Below are positions 10,593 to 19,810 of a DNA stretch of 64,000 nucleotides, one piece after another (position 1 is the stretch's first letter; each line of letters opens with the position of its first letter). The stretch lies in NCBI RefSeq assembly GCF_030019515.1, contig NZ_JASEEQ010000006.1, positions 62,001 to 126,000 of the forward strand, written 5' to 3'. A program made the translations under genes and the position numbers. The notes beneath the pieces are model-generated. The model made no database searches and had not been told where the DNA came from. It saw nothing but the letters and a program-made list of their open reading frames with translations. This DNA is from Nocardioides sp. GTDB lineage: Bacteria > Actinomycetota > Actinomycetes > Propionibacteriales > Nocardioidaceae.

Positions 10593-11069
10593 CTACTTCC
10601 TGAGCTCCAGGATCGTCTTGCCGATCCGGACCTGGGTGCCGAGCGTGATCGTGGTGGGCTGGGTGATGCGGACGGTGCCGACGTACGTGCCGTTGGTCGA
10701 GCCGAGGTCCTCGACGAACCACTGGTCCCCGGAGGCCGCGATCCGCGCGTGCCGGGTCGAGACGTAGTCGTCGTCGAGGCGGATCGCGGCGTCGGCGCCG
10801 CGGCCGATCAGGATCGGCGCGCGGTCGAGGTCGACCCGCTCACCGGCGTTCGAGCCCTCGGTCACCGCCAGGTGGGTGGGCGTGCCGCGCCGCTTGCTGG
10901 GCTGCTTGGCCGGCTTGGGGGCACGGCCGGCACCGCGGCCGCCGCGCGCCGCCTCCGGGACCCGGGCGCCGAACATGTCGGAGCGGATCACCGAGATGGC
11001 CGAGAGCACGAAGATCCAGAGGATCGCCAGGTAGGCGATCCGGATCAGGAACAGCGTCAGCTCGGACAT
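10593..11069 (-). CDS. fhaB: FHA domain protein FhaB (FipA)
   Basis: A 158-aa protein with one N-terminal membrane helix (about 4-25), a basic linker, and a C-terminal FHA domain with GRGADA, STRHARI and GSTNGTYV, the surface that binds phosphothreonine. In mycobacteria this protein bridges FtsZ and FtsQ under PknA control. The ATG at 11069 lies 2 nt after the fhaA stop; readings extending upstream to 11672 lie within fhaA and are shadows. Confidence 0.93.
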   Translation of the reverse strand: MSELTLFLIRIAYLAILWIFVLSAISVIRSDMFGARVPEAARGGRGAGRAPKPAKQPSKRRGTPTHLAVTEGSNAGERVDLDRAPILIGRGADAAIRLDDDYVSTRHARIAASGDQWFVEDLGSTNGTYVGTVRITQPTTITLGTQVRIGKTILELRK

Positions 11070-11071
11070 CC

Positions 11072-11788
11072 TCAGCCCTCCTCGAGGACCCGGACGGTCA
11101 TGGTGGTGTTGCCGATCTTGACCTGGGAGCCGTCGCGCAGGCCGGTGTGGGTGATCCGGTGGCCGTCGACCAGCATGCCGTTGGTCGAGCCCAGGTCGTT
11201 GACCTCGATCGAGAGTCCCGACCCGTCCGGCGACCCGGATCCCGTGACCGTGAACTCGACGTGCCGGCGGCTGACGCCGGGGTCGTTGATGCGCAGGTCG
11301 GCGTCGGTGCCCCGGCCGACCACGAGACCGGGCGGCTGGAGCGGGTGCCGGGTGCCGTTGACCTCGAGCACCGCGCGGGCCCGGCCGACCTGGGTGTGGG
11401 TCGCGCCGCTGGTCACCTTGGCCTGGGCCTGGCTGCGGATCCGGAAGCGTCCCGTGGTGAGGTCGTCGGCGGCCTCGAAGGCGATCGCCACCGGTCCCGG
11501 GAAGACGTAGCTCTGCTGCTCGGCGTGGTCGCGCAGCTGGCTGGTCAGCTCCTCGGCGAGCGCGGTGTCGTACGGCGAGAGCCGGTCCAGGTCGGCCGGT
11601 GAGAGCTCGACGTGGAAGTCGTTGGGGACCAGGCGCCGCTCGCGGGAGAGGATCTGGGCGTTGTTGTCGCACTCGCGCTGGAGGGCCGCCGCGATCTCGA
11701 CCGGCTGGACCGCGGAGCGGAACGCGCGGGCGAAGGCGCCCGAGATCATCTGCTCGAGCCGGTTCTCCAGCTTCTGGAGTCCGCCCAC
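11072..11788 (-). CDS. fhaA: FHA domain protein FhaA (DUF3662-FHA)
   Basis: A 238-aa cytosolic protein: DUF3662 at about 1-125 (AFARAFRSAVQPVEIA, NNAQILSRERRLVPNDF) and an FHA domain at about 145-238 with GRGTDA, SRRHVEF and GSTNGM. FhaA binds phosphorylated partners such as MviN and regulates wall synthesis. The GTG start at 11788 has AAGGAGG seven nt upstream and matches where homologues begin; longer in-frame readings were rejected. It is the first gene of the operon. A candidate minus-strand -10 (TACGAT, 11896-11901) implies a leader of roughly 100 nt. Confidence 0.92.
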   Translation of the reverse strand: MGGLQKLENRLEQMISGAFARAFRSAVQPVEIAAALQRECDNNAQILSRERRLVPNDFHVELSPADLDRLSPYDTALAEELTSQLRDHAEQQSYVFPGPVAIAFEAADDLTTGRFRIRSQAQAKVTSGATHTQVGRARAVLEVNGTRHPLQPPGLVVGRGTDADLRINDPGVSRRHVEFTVTGSGSPDGSGLSIEVNDLGSTNGMLVDGHRITHTGLRDGSQVKIGNTTMTVRVLEEG

Positions 11789-11946
11789 GCTGCCTCCTTC
11801 CGTCCGCATCCCGGTGGTCGTGCCCGCCAGCGTGCTCGCCGAATCCTCGGCCGTGGCAGGCCGGGCACCCCGACCGGTGGGCCGGGCTGCGACCGATCGT
11901 AACGGGGTCGACCGAGCGGTGCGCGCGGCGCGGGCGCGGCGCGCGA

Positions 11947-11996
11947 GGGTCGTGTGCCTCACGCCGCGCCCTGGCGCGTGCTCAGGCACACGACCC
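11947..11996. repeat. 13-bp inverted repeat upstream of fhaA
   Basis: GGGTCGTGTGCCT (11947-11959) and its exact complement (11984-11996) flank a 24-nt loop that can itself pair (CACGCC with GGCGCGTG). It lies between the divergent fhaA operon and tRNA-Leu, about 45 bp upstream of the proposed fhaA -10. It may be an operator or a hairpin; no T-tract follows. Confidence 0.65.
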
Positions 11997-12022
11997 GGGC
12001 CGGGCGGGCCGCCGGTGTCGGT

Positions 12023-12052
12023 TTGGGGCAAGCCTGGGGGCTGGGATAGCCT
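12023..12052 (+). promoter_or_regulatory. candidate promoter of tRNA-Leu
   Basis: TTGGGG (12023-12028), an 18-bp spacer and TAGCCT (12047-12052) end 13 nt before the mature tRNA 5' end, a plausible layout for a tRNA transcript with a very short leader. Confidence 0.5.
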
Positions 12053-12065
12053 TGGCCCGCTTCAC

Positions 12066-12149
12066 GCGCGAGTGGCGGAATAGGCAGACGCGCACGGTTC
12101 AGGTCCGTGTGTCCGAAAGGACGTGGGGGTTCAACTCCCCCCTCGCGCA
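12066..12149 (+). tRNA. tRNA-Leu (CAG)
   Basis: An 84-nt class II tRNA. The acceptor stem pairs GCGCGAG with CTCGCGC, the anticodon arm CACGG-TTCAGGT-CCGTG carries CAG, a long variable arm (TGTCCGAAAGGAC) is present and the T-loop reads GTTCAACTC. No CCA is encoded. A decayed mobile-element strip follows directly. Confidence 0.95.
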
Positions 12150-12196
12150 CGTGGGCCGGTTTAGGTATTACCGGCTCGGCAGTTTAGGTAAAGAAA

Positions 12197-12232
12197 GGGC
12201 CCCTGGCCTGCGGAAACGCGGGCCAGGGGCCC
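12197..12232. terminator. strong hairpin after tRNA-Leu
   Basis: A 12-bp perfect stem (GGGCCCCTGGCC) continues through a wobble and an inner GCG/CGC to a GAAA tetraloop, 16 pairs in all. On the minus strand it is followed by TTTCTTT. It probably stops tRNA transcription, and possibly transcription in both directions. Two copies of GTTTAGGTA (12159-12167, 12182-12190) precede it. Confidence 0.7.
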
Positions 12233-12320
12233 TCGCCGTGTGTATCCGGCAGGTAGTTAAGCCGGCCGCGCCACCGGCGTTGTCGCGCACATCCCTGACC
12301 ACCACCTGGAGACGCACCCG

Positions 12321-12611
12321 ATGAGCGCCGCCCGCCTGGCCATCACCGCTGACGAAGAGCTGCGGCTCGTCCAGGTCATGGGCGACATCCAAGAGGCCGT
12401 TGCTGCCTACTACGCCGAGACCGCCGCCCGCGGCGACATCGGGCGGGACGGCTGGGGCGGCGTCTTCGGCGACCAGGCCGTCGCCGCCGCGATGATCGAC
12501 CGCGTCGTCCACCACGCCGACGTCCTCACCCTGAAGGGCGCCAGCTACCGACTACGCAACCGCGGCATCGACACCCTGCCCAGCATCAGAACCCAAGACA
12601 CGGCAGACTAA
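12321..12611 (+). pseudogene. IstB-like transposase helper remnant (IS21 family)
   Basis: A 96-codon reading frame whose C-terminal half (from about residue 45: WGGVFGD, AAAMIDRVVHHAD, LKGASYRLRN) matches the end of IstB, the AAA+ ATPase that assists IS21 transposases. The AAA+ core with its Walker motifs is missing and residues 1-43 do not resemble IstB, so this is a 3' relic fused to unrelated sequence. A weak GGAG lies 8 nt before the ATG, so a short protein could still be made. No istA is visible nearby. The 24-bp terminal repeats just downstream support the IS21 origin. Confidence 0.8.
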
Positions 12612-12626
12612 GCAGCACGAACCGGT

Positions 12627-12676
12627 GGCCTCGTTTTCGAGCGTCGGAGCGGCCTCATTTTCGAGCGTTGCCGACA
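12627..12676 (+). repeat. IS21-type right-end repeats
   Basis: Two near-identical 18-bp words, GGCCTCGTTTTCGAGCGT at 12627-12644 and GGCCTCATTTTCGAGCGT at 12651-12668, are 24 bp apart, and the stretch ends in CA at 12676. Multiple subterminal repeats and a terminal CA are typical of IS21 ends. No matching left end is found in the window. Confidence 0.65.
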
Positions 12677-12920
12677 GTTTGCGAGGCTCGAGATTCGAAG
12701 ATCAGCTGAGACCGACTTGAGGACAAGAGCTCTCGAGAGCTGTTCGGACAGGACAGCTGATCCGCAGGCTGCAGATGCACCCTCAAGGCCTCTCAGGCGA
12801 GACGTATTCGACCTCTGACCTACGGAAACGAAGATTGGGAGTTCCGAGGGTGAATCGTGGGAGGGCTCTTCGACTCGCCGTCGCGAGCTGCGAAGATCAA
12901 CCGGTCACGTGTGATGACGG

Positions 12921-12956
12921 GCCCCGGGTCTTCGGATCCGGGGCTTCGTCCATTTT
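12921..12956 (+). terminator. TTCG-tetraloop terminator hairpin
   Basis: GCCCCGGGTC-TTCG-GATCCGGGGC forms a 10-bp stem (one G-T pair) closed by the very stable C(UUCG)G loop, followed by TTCGTCCATTTT. It looks like an intrinsic terminator for plus-strand transcription, yet no intact gene precedes it, so the gene it served has probably decayed. Confidence 0.65.
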
Positions 12957-13364
12957 CCGGGCGGCTTCGTGTGGCCGTCGGCTTGGAGTGGCCTCGCGAT
13001 GTTCGATTGCCGCCGTTGCTGCGGCGTGGCCCTTCTTGGATTTGGGTGCTCGTCTTAGTCACCTAAGTCTCAGTGGTGCGGGCGAGCGATCAATCTGCGG
13101 CAACTTTCTGGCGAGAATCTGCAGCCGCTGTGCCCCCCCGGGGTGCACGCCTCCTCGGGCTCGGGCCAGCGGCAAACCCGCTTCGCCGGGGCCCGCTCGC
13201 GAAGGCATGCCCGCGGGCCGCTGGGCGGTCGAAGTACTCCTCGCAGGCGCGATCGGGGTTTGGGACCCCGAAATGCCAAACATATAGTGAACGCTCATCC
13301 CGAGTGCTCACGAAAGGAGCAGGCGTGGGTCGGGGCGTCCACCAGCGCGGGATGGAGCCCGTGT

Positions 13365-15143
13365 TCAGTCCTTGAGCTCGCAGATGACCGCGCCGTTGCC
13401 GACGGTCTGACCGACCACGGCCTCGAGCCCGGTGACCGTGCCGGCCTTGTGCGCCTTGAGCGGCTGCTCCATCTTCATCGCCTCGATGACGACCACGGTG
13501 TCGCCCTCGGCGACCTGCTGGCCCTCCTCGACGACGACCTTGACGATGGTGCCCTGCATCGGGCTGGTGACCGCGTCGCCGCTGGCCGCGGCTCCCGCCT
13601 TCTTGCCGGCCGCGCGCTTCGGCTTCTTGGCGCCGCCGACGGCGCCGGCCCCGGCGCCGAGACCGCCCGGCAGGACGACCTCGAGGCGCTTCCCGCCGAC
13701 CTCGACGACGACCCGCTGCCGCTCCTCTCCCGAAGATCCAAGGGAGCCGTCGCCCTCGGCGGTGTCACCGCTGTACGGCGGGATCTGGTTGTCGAAGTCG
13801 GTCTCGATCCACTGGGTGTAGACGTCGAAGCTGTCGCCGTCTCCGACGAACGCCGGGTCGGAGACGACTGCGCGGTGGAACGGGATGACCGTCGGCATGC
13901 CGTCCACGACGAACTCGTCGAGCGCGCGCCGCGAGCGCTCCAGGGCCTGGGTGCGGTCGCGGCCGGTCACGATCAGCTTCGCGATGAGCGAGTCGAACGA
14001 GCCCGGGATGGTCTCGCCGTTCTCGTAGCCGCCGTCGAGGCGGACGCCCGGACCGCTGGGCGGGCTCCAGGCCGACAGCGTGCCGGGCGCCGGCATGAAG
14101 TTGCGGCCGCCGTCCTCGGCGTTGATGCGGAACTCGATCGAGTGGCCGCGGATCTCGGGGTCGCCGTACCCGAGCTCCTCGCCCGCCGCGATGCGGAACA
14201 TCTCGCGGACCAGGTCGATGCCGGTGACCTCCTCGGACACGCAGTGCTCGACCTGGAGCCGGGTGTTGACCTCGAGGAAGGAGATGGTGCCGTCCTGGGC
14301 GACCAGGAACTCGCAGGTGCCGGCGCCGTAGTAGCCGGCCTCCTTCAGGATGCGCTTGGAGGACTCGTAGAGCTCGGTCAGCTGCTCCTCGGTGAGGTAC
14401 GGCGCGGGCGCCTCCTCGACCAGCTTCTGGTTGCGGCGCTGGAGCGAGCAGTCCCGGGTGGAGACCACGACGACGTTGCCGTGCTGGTCGGCGAGGCACT
14501 GGGTCTCGACGTGGCGCGGCTTGTCGAGGAACTTCTCGACCAGGCACTCGCCGCGGCCGAAGGCGGAGATCGCCTCACGCACCGCGGACTCGTAGGCGTC
14601 GGGGATCTCCTCGAGGGTGCGGGCGACCTTGAGGCCGCGGCCGCCACCGCCGAACACCGCCTTGATCGCGACCGGGAGGCCGTTGGCCTTCGCGAACTCG
14701 ACGACCTCGTCGGCGTCCTGGACGGGGTCCTTGGTGCCCGGGGCCAGTGGCGCGTTCGCCTTGTCGGCGATGTGCTTGGCCCTGGCCTTGTCGCCCAGCG
14801 CCTCGATCGCCGAGGGCGGTGGGCCGATCCAGGTCAGCCCGGCGTCGATGACCGCCTGGGCGAAGTCGGCGTTCTCTGCGAGGAAGCCGTAGCCGGGGTG
14901 CACCGAGTCGGCGCCGGACTGCTCGGCGACCGCGATGATCTTGGTGATGTCGAGGTAGGAGTCCGCCGGGGTCGCCCCACCGAGCGCGTAGGCCTCGTCG
15001 GCGAGGCGGACGAACAGCGCGTCGCGGTCGGGGTCGGCGTAGACCGCCACAGAGCCGATACCGGCGTCCTTGCAGGCGCGGATCACGCGCACCGCGATCT
15101 CTCCGCGGTTGGCGACAAGGACCTTCTGCAGAGACTTGGTCAC
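13365..15143 (-). CDS. accA: acyl-CoA carboxylase alpha subunit (biotin carboxylase + BCCP)
   Basis: A 592-aa biotin-dependent carboxylase alpha chain. The N-terminal biotin carboxylase module opens with [17 protein letters not shown] and has the ATP-grasp core with GGGGRG; the C-terminal carrier domain has the biotinylation motif EAMKME with Lys near residue 558. It uses ATP and bicarbonate to carboxylate biotin for the beta subunit encoded two genes upstream. I chose the GTG at 15143 because AGGAC lies 7 nt before it; an ATG at 15170 would overlap accE and has no ribosome site. Substrate (acetyl- or propionyl-CoA) is set by the beta subunit. AccA3-like. Confidence 0.93.
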   Translation of the reverse strand: MTKSLQKVLVANRGEIAVRVIRACKDAGIGSVAVYADPDRDALFVRLADEAYALGGATPADSYLDITKIIAVAEQSGADSVHPGYGFLAENADFAQAVIDAGLTWIGPPPSAIEALGDKARAKHIADKANAPLAPGTKDPVQDADEVVEFAKANGLPVAIKAVFGGGGRGLKVARTLEEIPDAYESAVREAISAFGRGECLVEKFLDKPRHVETQCLADQHGNVVVVSTRDCSLQRRNQKLVEEAPAPYLTEEQLTELYESSKRILKEAGYYGAGTCEFLVAQDGTISFLEVNTRLQVEHCVSEEVTGIDLVREMFRIAAGEELGYGDPEIRGHSIEFRINAEDGGRNFMPAPGTLSAWSPPSGPGVRLDGGYENGETIPGSFDSLIAKLIVTGRDRTQALERSRRALDEFVVDGMPTVIPFHRAVVSDPAFVGDGDSFDVYTQWIETDFDNQIPPYSGDTAEGDGSLGSSGEERQRVVVEVGGKRLEVVLPGGLGAGAGAVGGAKKPKRAAGKKAGAAASGDAVTSPMQGTIVKVVVEEGQQVAEGDTVVVIEAMKMEQPLKAHKAGTVTGLEAVVGQTVGNGAVICELKD

Positions 15144-15159
15144 ATGGCGTCCTGTTCTC

Positions 15160-15380
15160 TCAACGGGCAAGGGTGCTGGCGCGCCAGCCGTCAGGTCCGT
15201 GGGGGTGGGGTGTCCGTAGCTTGTGGTGGTGTGCGAACCAGTGCGGGGCCGGTAGTGGTGGGGGGATTTGGTGGCTGGGTAGGGAGGTGACCACTGCGGT
15301 GAGGGCGGCGATCTCGTCGGGTGTGGGATTACCTCGCACCACGCGTAGCAGGGGTCGTGTGGGGTGGTCGGCCGGGGCGG

Positions 15381-15384
<4 letters not shown>
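15160..15384 (-). CDS. accE: acyl-CoA carboxylase epsilon subunit
   Basis: A 74-aa protein beginning [20 protein letters not shown], followed by [12 protein letters not shown]: the typical epsilon-subunit start (a beta strand, then a helix), ending in a Pro/His-rich tail with a conserved-looking W. Epsilon subunits stabilise actinobacterial alpha-beta carboxylase complexes. The GTG at 15384 overlaps the accD stop (GTGA), and the stop lies 16 nt before the accA start. The His-rich C-terminal half (several HH and PHPHG) is unusual but this end varies in the family. Confidence 0.9.
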
Positions 15385-17015
<1,631 letters not shown>

Positions 17016-17071
17016 CTTCTGGGGGGCTCCTCACTGGCACGTGGTTGGGACCGTGGGCCAATGTAGTGCCC

Positions 17072-17890
17072 GTGACCTCCGACCCGGTGCGACGCACATC
17101 ACTCGACCCCGTCCCGCTCGCGGCCCTCGCCCCCGATCTCCTCGTCGAGGTGCTCGAGACCGCGACCTCGACCAACGCGGTCGCCGCGGAGCGCGCCCGG
17201 GAGGGCGCCGAGGAGGGCCTGGTCGTCGTCGCCGAGCACCAGACCGCCGGCCGGGGCCGCCTGGACCGGTCCTGGGAGACCCCCGCCCGGTCCTCGCTGA
17301 CGTTCTCGCTGCTGCTCCGCCCGTCGGCGCCGGCCGCCGACTGGCCGTGGCTGCCGCTGCTCGCCGGCTACACCGTGACGAAGGCGCTGCGCGCGGAGGG
17401 GTACGACGTCGGGGTGAAGTGGCCCAACGACGTACTGGCCGGCGACCGCAAGCTGGTCGGCATCCTGGTCGAGCGGGTCGAGACGCCCACCGGCCCGGCG
17501 GCGGTGCTCGGGATCGGGCTGAACGTCAGCCTGACCGCGGGCGAGCTGCCGGTCCCGGCCGCGACCTCGCTGGCCCTCGAGTCCGGCGCCGAGCCGGACC
17601 GGACCCATCTGCTCGGCGAGCTGCTCCGCTCGCTGCGCGAGGCCTACGACGTCTGGCAGGCCGGTGGGGCCGAGGCGACCGCCCGGCTGCGCTCGTCGTA
17701 CGCCGCGGCCTGCGTCACGGTCGGCCGCGACGTGCGGGTCGACCTGCCCGGCGGCCGGGTGCTGACCGGCCGGGCGACCGGCATCGACGAGGTCGGGCGG
17801 CTGGTGGTGCGCGGCGCGGACGGCGAGACGGTCGTGGGCGCGGGCGACGTCGTGCACGTGCGCTCCGCCACGTCCGGGCACGATCAGTGA
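17072..17890 (+). CDS. birA: biotin-[acetyl-CoA-carboxylase] ligase
   Basis: A 272-aa enzyme that activates biotin as biotinyl-AMP and attaches it to the carboxylase Lys encoded next door. Motifs: GRGRLDR in the biotin loop, KWPNDV and GIGLNVS, plus a small C-terminal SH3-like domain. There is no N-terminal helix-turn-helix, so it is a class I ligase and not a repressor. The start is uncertain: GTG at 17072 follows an AATGT-type -10 by about 7 nt and fits a leaderless mRNA; a TTG at 17045 is less likely. Divergent from the carboxylase operon it serves. Confidence 0.93.
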   Translation: MTSDPVRRTSLDPVPLAALAPDLLVEVLETATSTNAVAAERAREGAEEGLVVVAEHQTAGRGRLDRSWETPARSSLTFSLLLRPSAPAADWPWLPLLAGYTVTKALRAEGYDVGVKWPNDVLAGDRKLVGILVERVETPTGPAAVLGIGLNVSLTAGELPVPAATSLALESGAEPDRTHLLGELLRSLREAYDVWQAGGAEATARLRSSYAAACVTVGRDVRVDLPGGRVLTGRATGIDEVGRLVVRGADGETVVGAGDVVHVRSATSGHDQ

Positions 17891-17902
17891 CATGATCGGC
17901 GC

Positions 17903-18403
17903 GTGGCCATCTCGCACAAGCTGCTGAACGAGGGTGAGACCGTCGTCGTCGACACCCGCACCCACGTCAAGGCGCTGATCGTCCCGATCCTGGTCCTGGT
18001 CGTCCTGCTGGCGATCGGCACCTTCGTCCAGGTCCAGTGGGACCAGACGCTCGCCTACGTCGTGTGGGCCGTCGTCGCGATCGGCGTGATCTGGTACGTC
18101 CTGCGCCCGGCGATCATCTGGGCCACCGCGTCGTACACGTTCACGAACCGGCGGCTGATCACCCGCAGCGGCGTCCTCGTGCGCCGCGGCCACGACATGC
18201 CGCTCACGCGGATCAGCGACATCGCCTACGAGTTCGGGCTGATCGACCGGATGCTCGGCTGCGGCACGCTGATCATCTCCGACGCCAGCGAGCACGGGCA
18301 GATCCGGCTGCACGACATCCCGCGGGTCGAGGAGACCCAGCGCAGGGTCAACGCCATGCTGCAGAGCCTCAACCACCCCTCGGCAGGACATGACGGGACC
18401 TGA
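17903..18403 (+). CDS. PH (bacterial pleckstrin-like) domain membrane protein
   Basis: A 166-aa protein with two membrane helices (about 24-45 and 50-72) followed by a bPH2 domain containing ASYTFTNRRLITRSGV and the IGL-type ISDIAYEFGLIDRMLG segment. Such proteins are common in actinobacteria and their job is unknown; they may organise membrane or envelope components. The GTG start lies 12 nt after birA, suggesting co-transcription, and the end overlaps the cyclase gene by 14 bp. Confidence 0.85.
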   Translation: MAISHKLLNEGETVVVDTRTHVKALIVPILVLVVLLAIGTFVQVQWDQTLAYVVWAVVAIGVIWYVLRPAIIWATASYTFTNRRLITRSGVLVRRGHDMPLTRISDIAYEFGLIDRMLGCGTLIISDASEHGQIRLHDIPRVEETQRRVNAMLQSLNHPSAGHDGT

Positions 18404-19397
18404 CGACCACCCGACCGGGTCGGACCCGGCGCCGAGCTCGGAGGACCTCGAGCGGGCGATCCTCGGCGAGACGCCCACGTTCAACGCCCAGGAGGTCGCG
18501 GCCCGCACCGGCGTCACCGTCGCGGAGGCGCGCCGGCTGTGGCGTGCGCTCGGGTTCCCCGAGCACGGGCTGGAGACGGCGTTCACCGACGCCGACGCCG
18601 ACGCGCTCTCGACGCTGCTCGGCGTGGTCGCGTCCGGCGCCATCGACTTCGACATGGCCGTCAACCTCACCCGCGCCGTCGGTCAGACGATGGCCCGGCT
18701 CGCCGACTGGGAGGTCGCGACCCTGGTGCACCGGGTCGAGGAGCTCGAGTCCGGTGACGAGGCGACCGGCAGCCGGCAGGGATCGGCGATCCGGCTCATC
18801 GACGAGATCAACCAGCCGTTCGAGGAGCTCCTCGTCTACGTCTGGCGCCGGCACCTGGCCGCAGCGGTCGCGCGGGTCGAGGCGCTGCGCGCCAACGAGG
18901 AGGACCTCAACACCGTGCAGCTCACCGTCGGATTCGCCGACATCGTGAGCTTCACGGCGCTCTCGAACCGGCTGAGCGAGGAGCGGATCGGCGACCTGGT
19001 CGAGCTCTTCGAGTCCCGGTGCTCCGACGTGGTCGCCTCCCAGCGCGGGCGCGTGATCAAGAGCATCGGCGACTCGGTGCTGTTCGTGAACGACGACCCG
19101 GTCCGGGCCTACGACACGGCCGAGGGGATCATCAACGTGGTCGGCCGGGACACCCGGATGCCCGACGTACGCCTGGGGCTGGCGAGCGGCTCGGTCGTGA
19201 TGCGGCTCGGTGACGTCTTCGGCCCGCCGGTCAACCTGGCCGCCCGGCTGACGGCGGTGGCCCGCCGCAACCGGATCATCATCGACTCCGCCACCGCCGG
19301 GCTGCTGCCGGCTGAGGAGTTCGAGACCCGGCGGCTGCCGGCCCGCCCGGTGCGTGGCTTCGGGCTCGTCGAGCCGGTCGCCGTCCGCCGCTCCTGA
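18390..19397 (+). CDS. class III adenylate/guanylate cyclase with N-terminal regulatory domain
   Basis: A 335-aa cytosolic cyclase. Residues 1-170 form an all-helical region with a helix-turn-helix-like segment (AQEVAARTGVTVAEARRLWRA), resembling the regulatory domain of mycobacterial Rv1264-type cyclases, whose N-terminus inhibits the enzyme in response to pH. The catalytic domain (about 175-310) has both metal aspartates (GFADIVSFT and SIGDSVLF) and the transition-state Asn/Arg in VNLAARL. Product is most likely cAMP. It overlaps the PH-domain gene, so translation is probably coupled. Confidence 0.88.
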   Translation: MTGPDDHPTGSDPAPSSEDLERAILGETPTFNAQEVAARTGVTVAEARRLWRALGFPEHGLETAFTDADADALSTLLGVVASGAIDFDMAVNLTRAVGQTMARLADWEVATLVHRVEELESGDEATGSRQGSAIRLIDEINQPFEELLVYVWRRHLAAAVARVEALRANEEDLNTVQLTVGFADIVSFTALSNRLSEERIGDLVELFESRCSDVVASQRGRVIKSIGDSVLFVNDDPVRAYDTAEGIINVVGRDTRMPDVRLGLASGSVVMRLGDVFGPPVNLAARLTAVARRNRIIIDSATAGLLPAEEFETRRLPARPVRGFGLVEPVAVRRS

Positions 19398-19463
19398 CCC
19401 TGCGATCGGCTAGTCCTGGGGATCAATTTCGGCGTTTGCCCTCCGGTGCGGCCGGTGCCTTCC

Positions 19464-19469
19464 TACCGT
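19464..19469 (+). promoter_or_regulatory. -10 hexamer of a leaderless promoter (wHTH regulator)
   Basis: TACCGT is followed by 6 nt and GTG at 19476, with no ribosome-binding site, which fixes the start of the downstream regulator. Confidence 0.55.
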
Positions 19470-19475
19470 GGGAAC

Positions 19476-19787
19476 GTGATCGAGGTGCAGGACATCCGGC
19501 TCGATCCGGTCTCGCGGCGGACCTGGCGTGGAACCGAGGAGATCGTGCTCTCCCGCAAGGAGTTCGACCTGGTCCAGACGCTGATGGAGCGGGCGGGCGA
19601 GGTCGTCACGCGCGACGAGCTGATGCGTGACGTCTGGCACACCACGTTCTGGACCTCGTCGAAGACCATCGACGTGCACCTGGGGTGGGTGCGCCGCAAG
19701 CTCGGTGACGACAGCCGCCATCCGCGCCTGATCACCACGATCCGCGGCGAGGGGCTGCGCTTCGAGACCGAGGACCGCACCCGCTGA
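19476..19787 (+). CDS. stand-alone OmpR/PhoB-type winged-helix regulator
   Basis: A 103-aa protein consisting only of the DNA-binding domain of OmpR-type response regulators: LSRKEFDLVQTLMERAGEVVTRDELMRDVW, then the recognition helix region KTIDVHLGWVRRKLGDD and IRGEGLRF. The phosphoacceptor receiver domain is absent and no histidine kinase gene is near, so it cannot be a classical two-component regulator. The GTG at 19476 follows a -10 by 6 nt (leaderless); an upstream GTG at 19446 would place that promoter inside the gene. Target genes are unknown; purK begins 23 bp after it. Confidence 0.85.
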   Translation: MIEVQDIRLDPVSRRTWRGTEEIVLSRKEFDLVQTLMERAGEVVTRDELMRDVWHTTFWTSSKTIDVHLGWVRRKLGDDSRHPRLITTIRGEGLRFETEDRTR

Positions 19788-19810
19788 GCGACCCCGTCTA
19801 GAGTTCCGGT

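Larger units (their letters stand above)
12612..13364. other. decayed intergenic strip, no convincing gene
   Basis: This 753-bp region is visibly less GC-rich than its neighbours. Short frames on both strands (60-100 codons) lack family resemblance. It contains the IS21-type end, a 14-bp palindrome AGCTCTCGAGAGCT (12728-12741), a TTCG-loop hairpin (12921-12944), and a TATAGT hexamer (13283-13288) with AAGGAG and GTG 30-40 nt later, opening only a 16-codon frame. It reads as the debris of past insertions beside a tRNA gene. Confidence 0.6.

Noticed and set aside
12150-13364. An intact integrative element at tRNA-Leu
   Set aside because: No integrase, no duplicated tRNA 3' end and no cargo genes; only remnants.
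13073-13375. Short ORFs on both strands (70-100 codons) between the IS relic and accA, including one on the minus strand at 13090-13311
   Set aside because: No family resemblance, no convincing ribosome sites, overlapping alternatives in every frame and lower GC; not supportable as genes.
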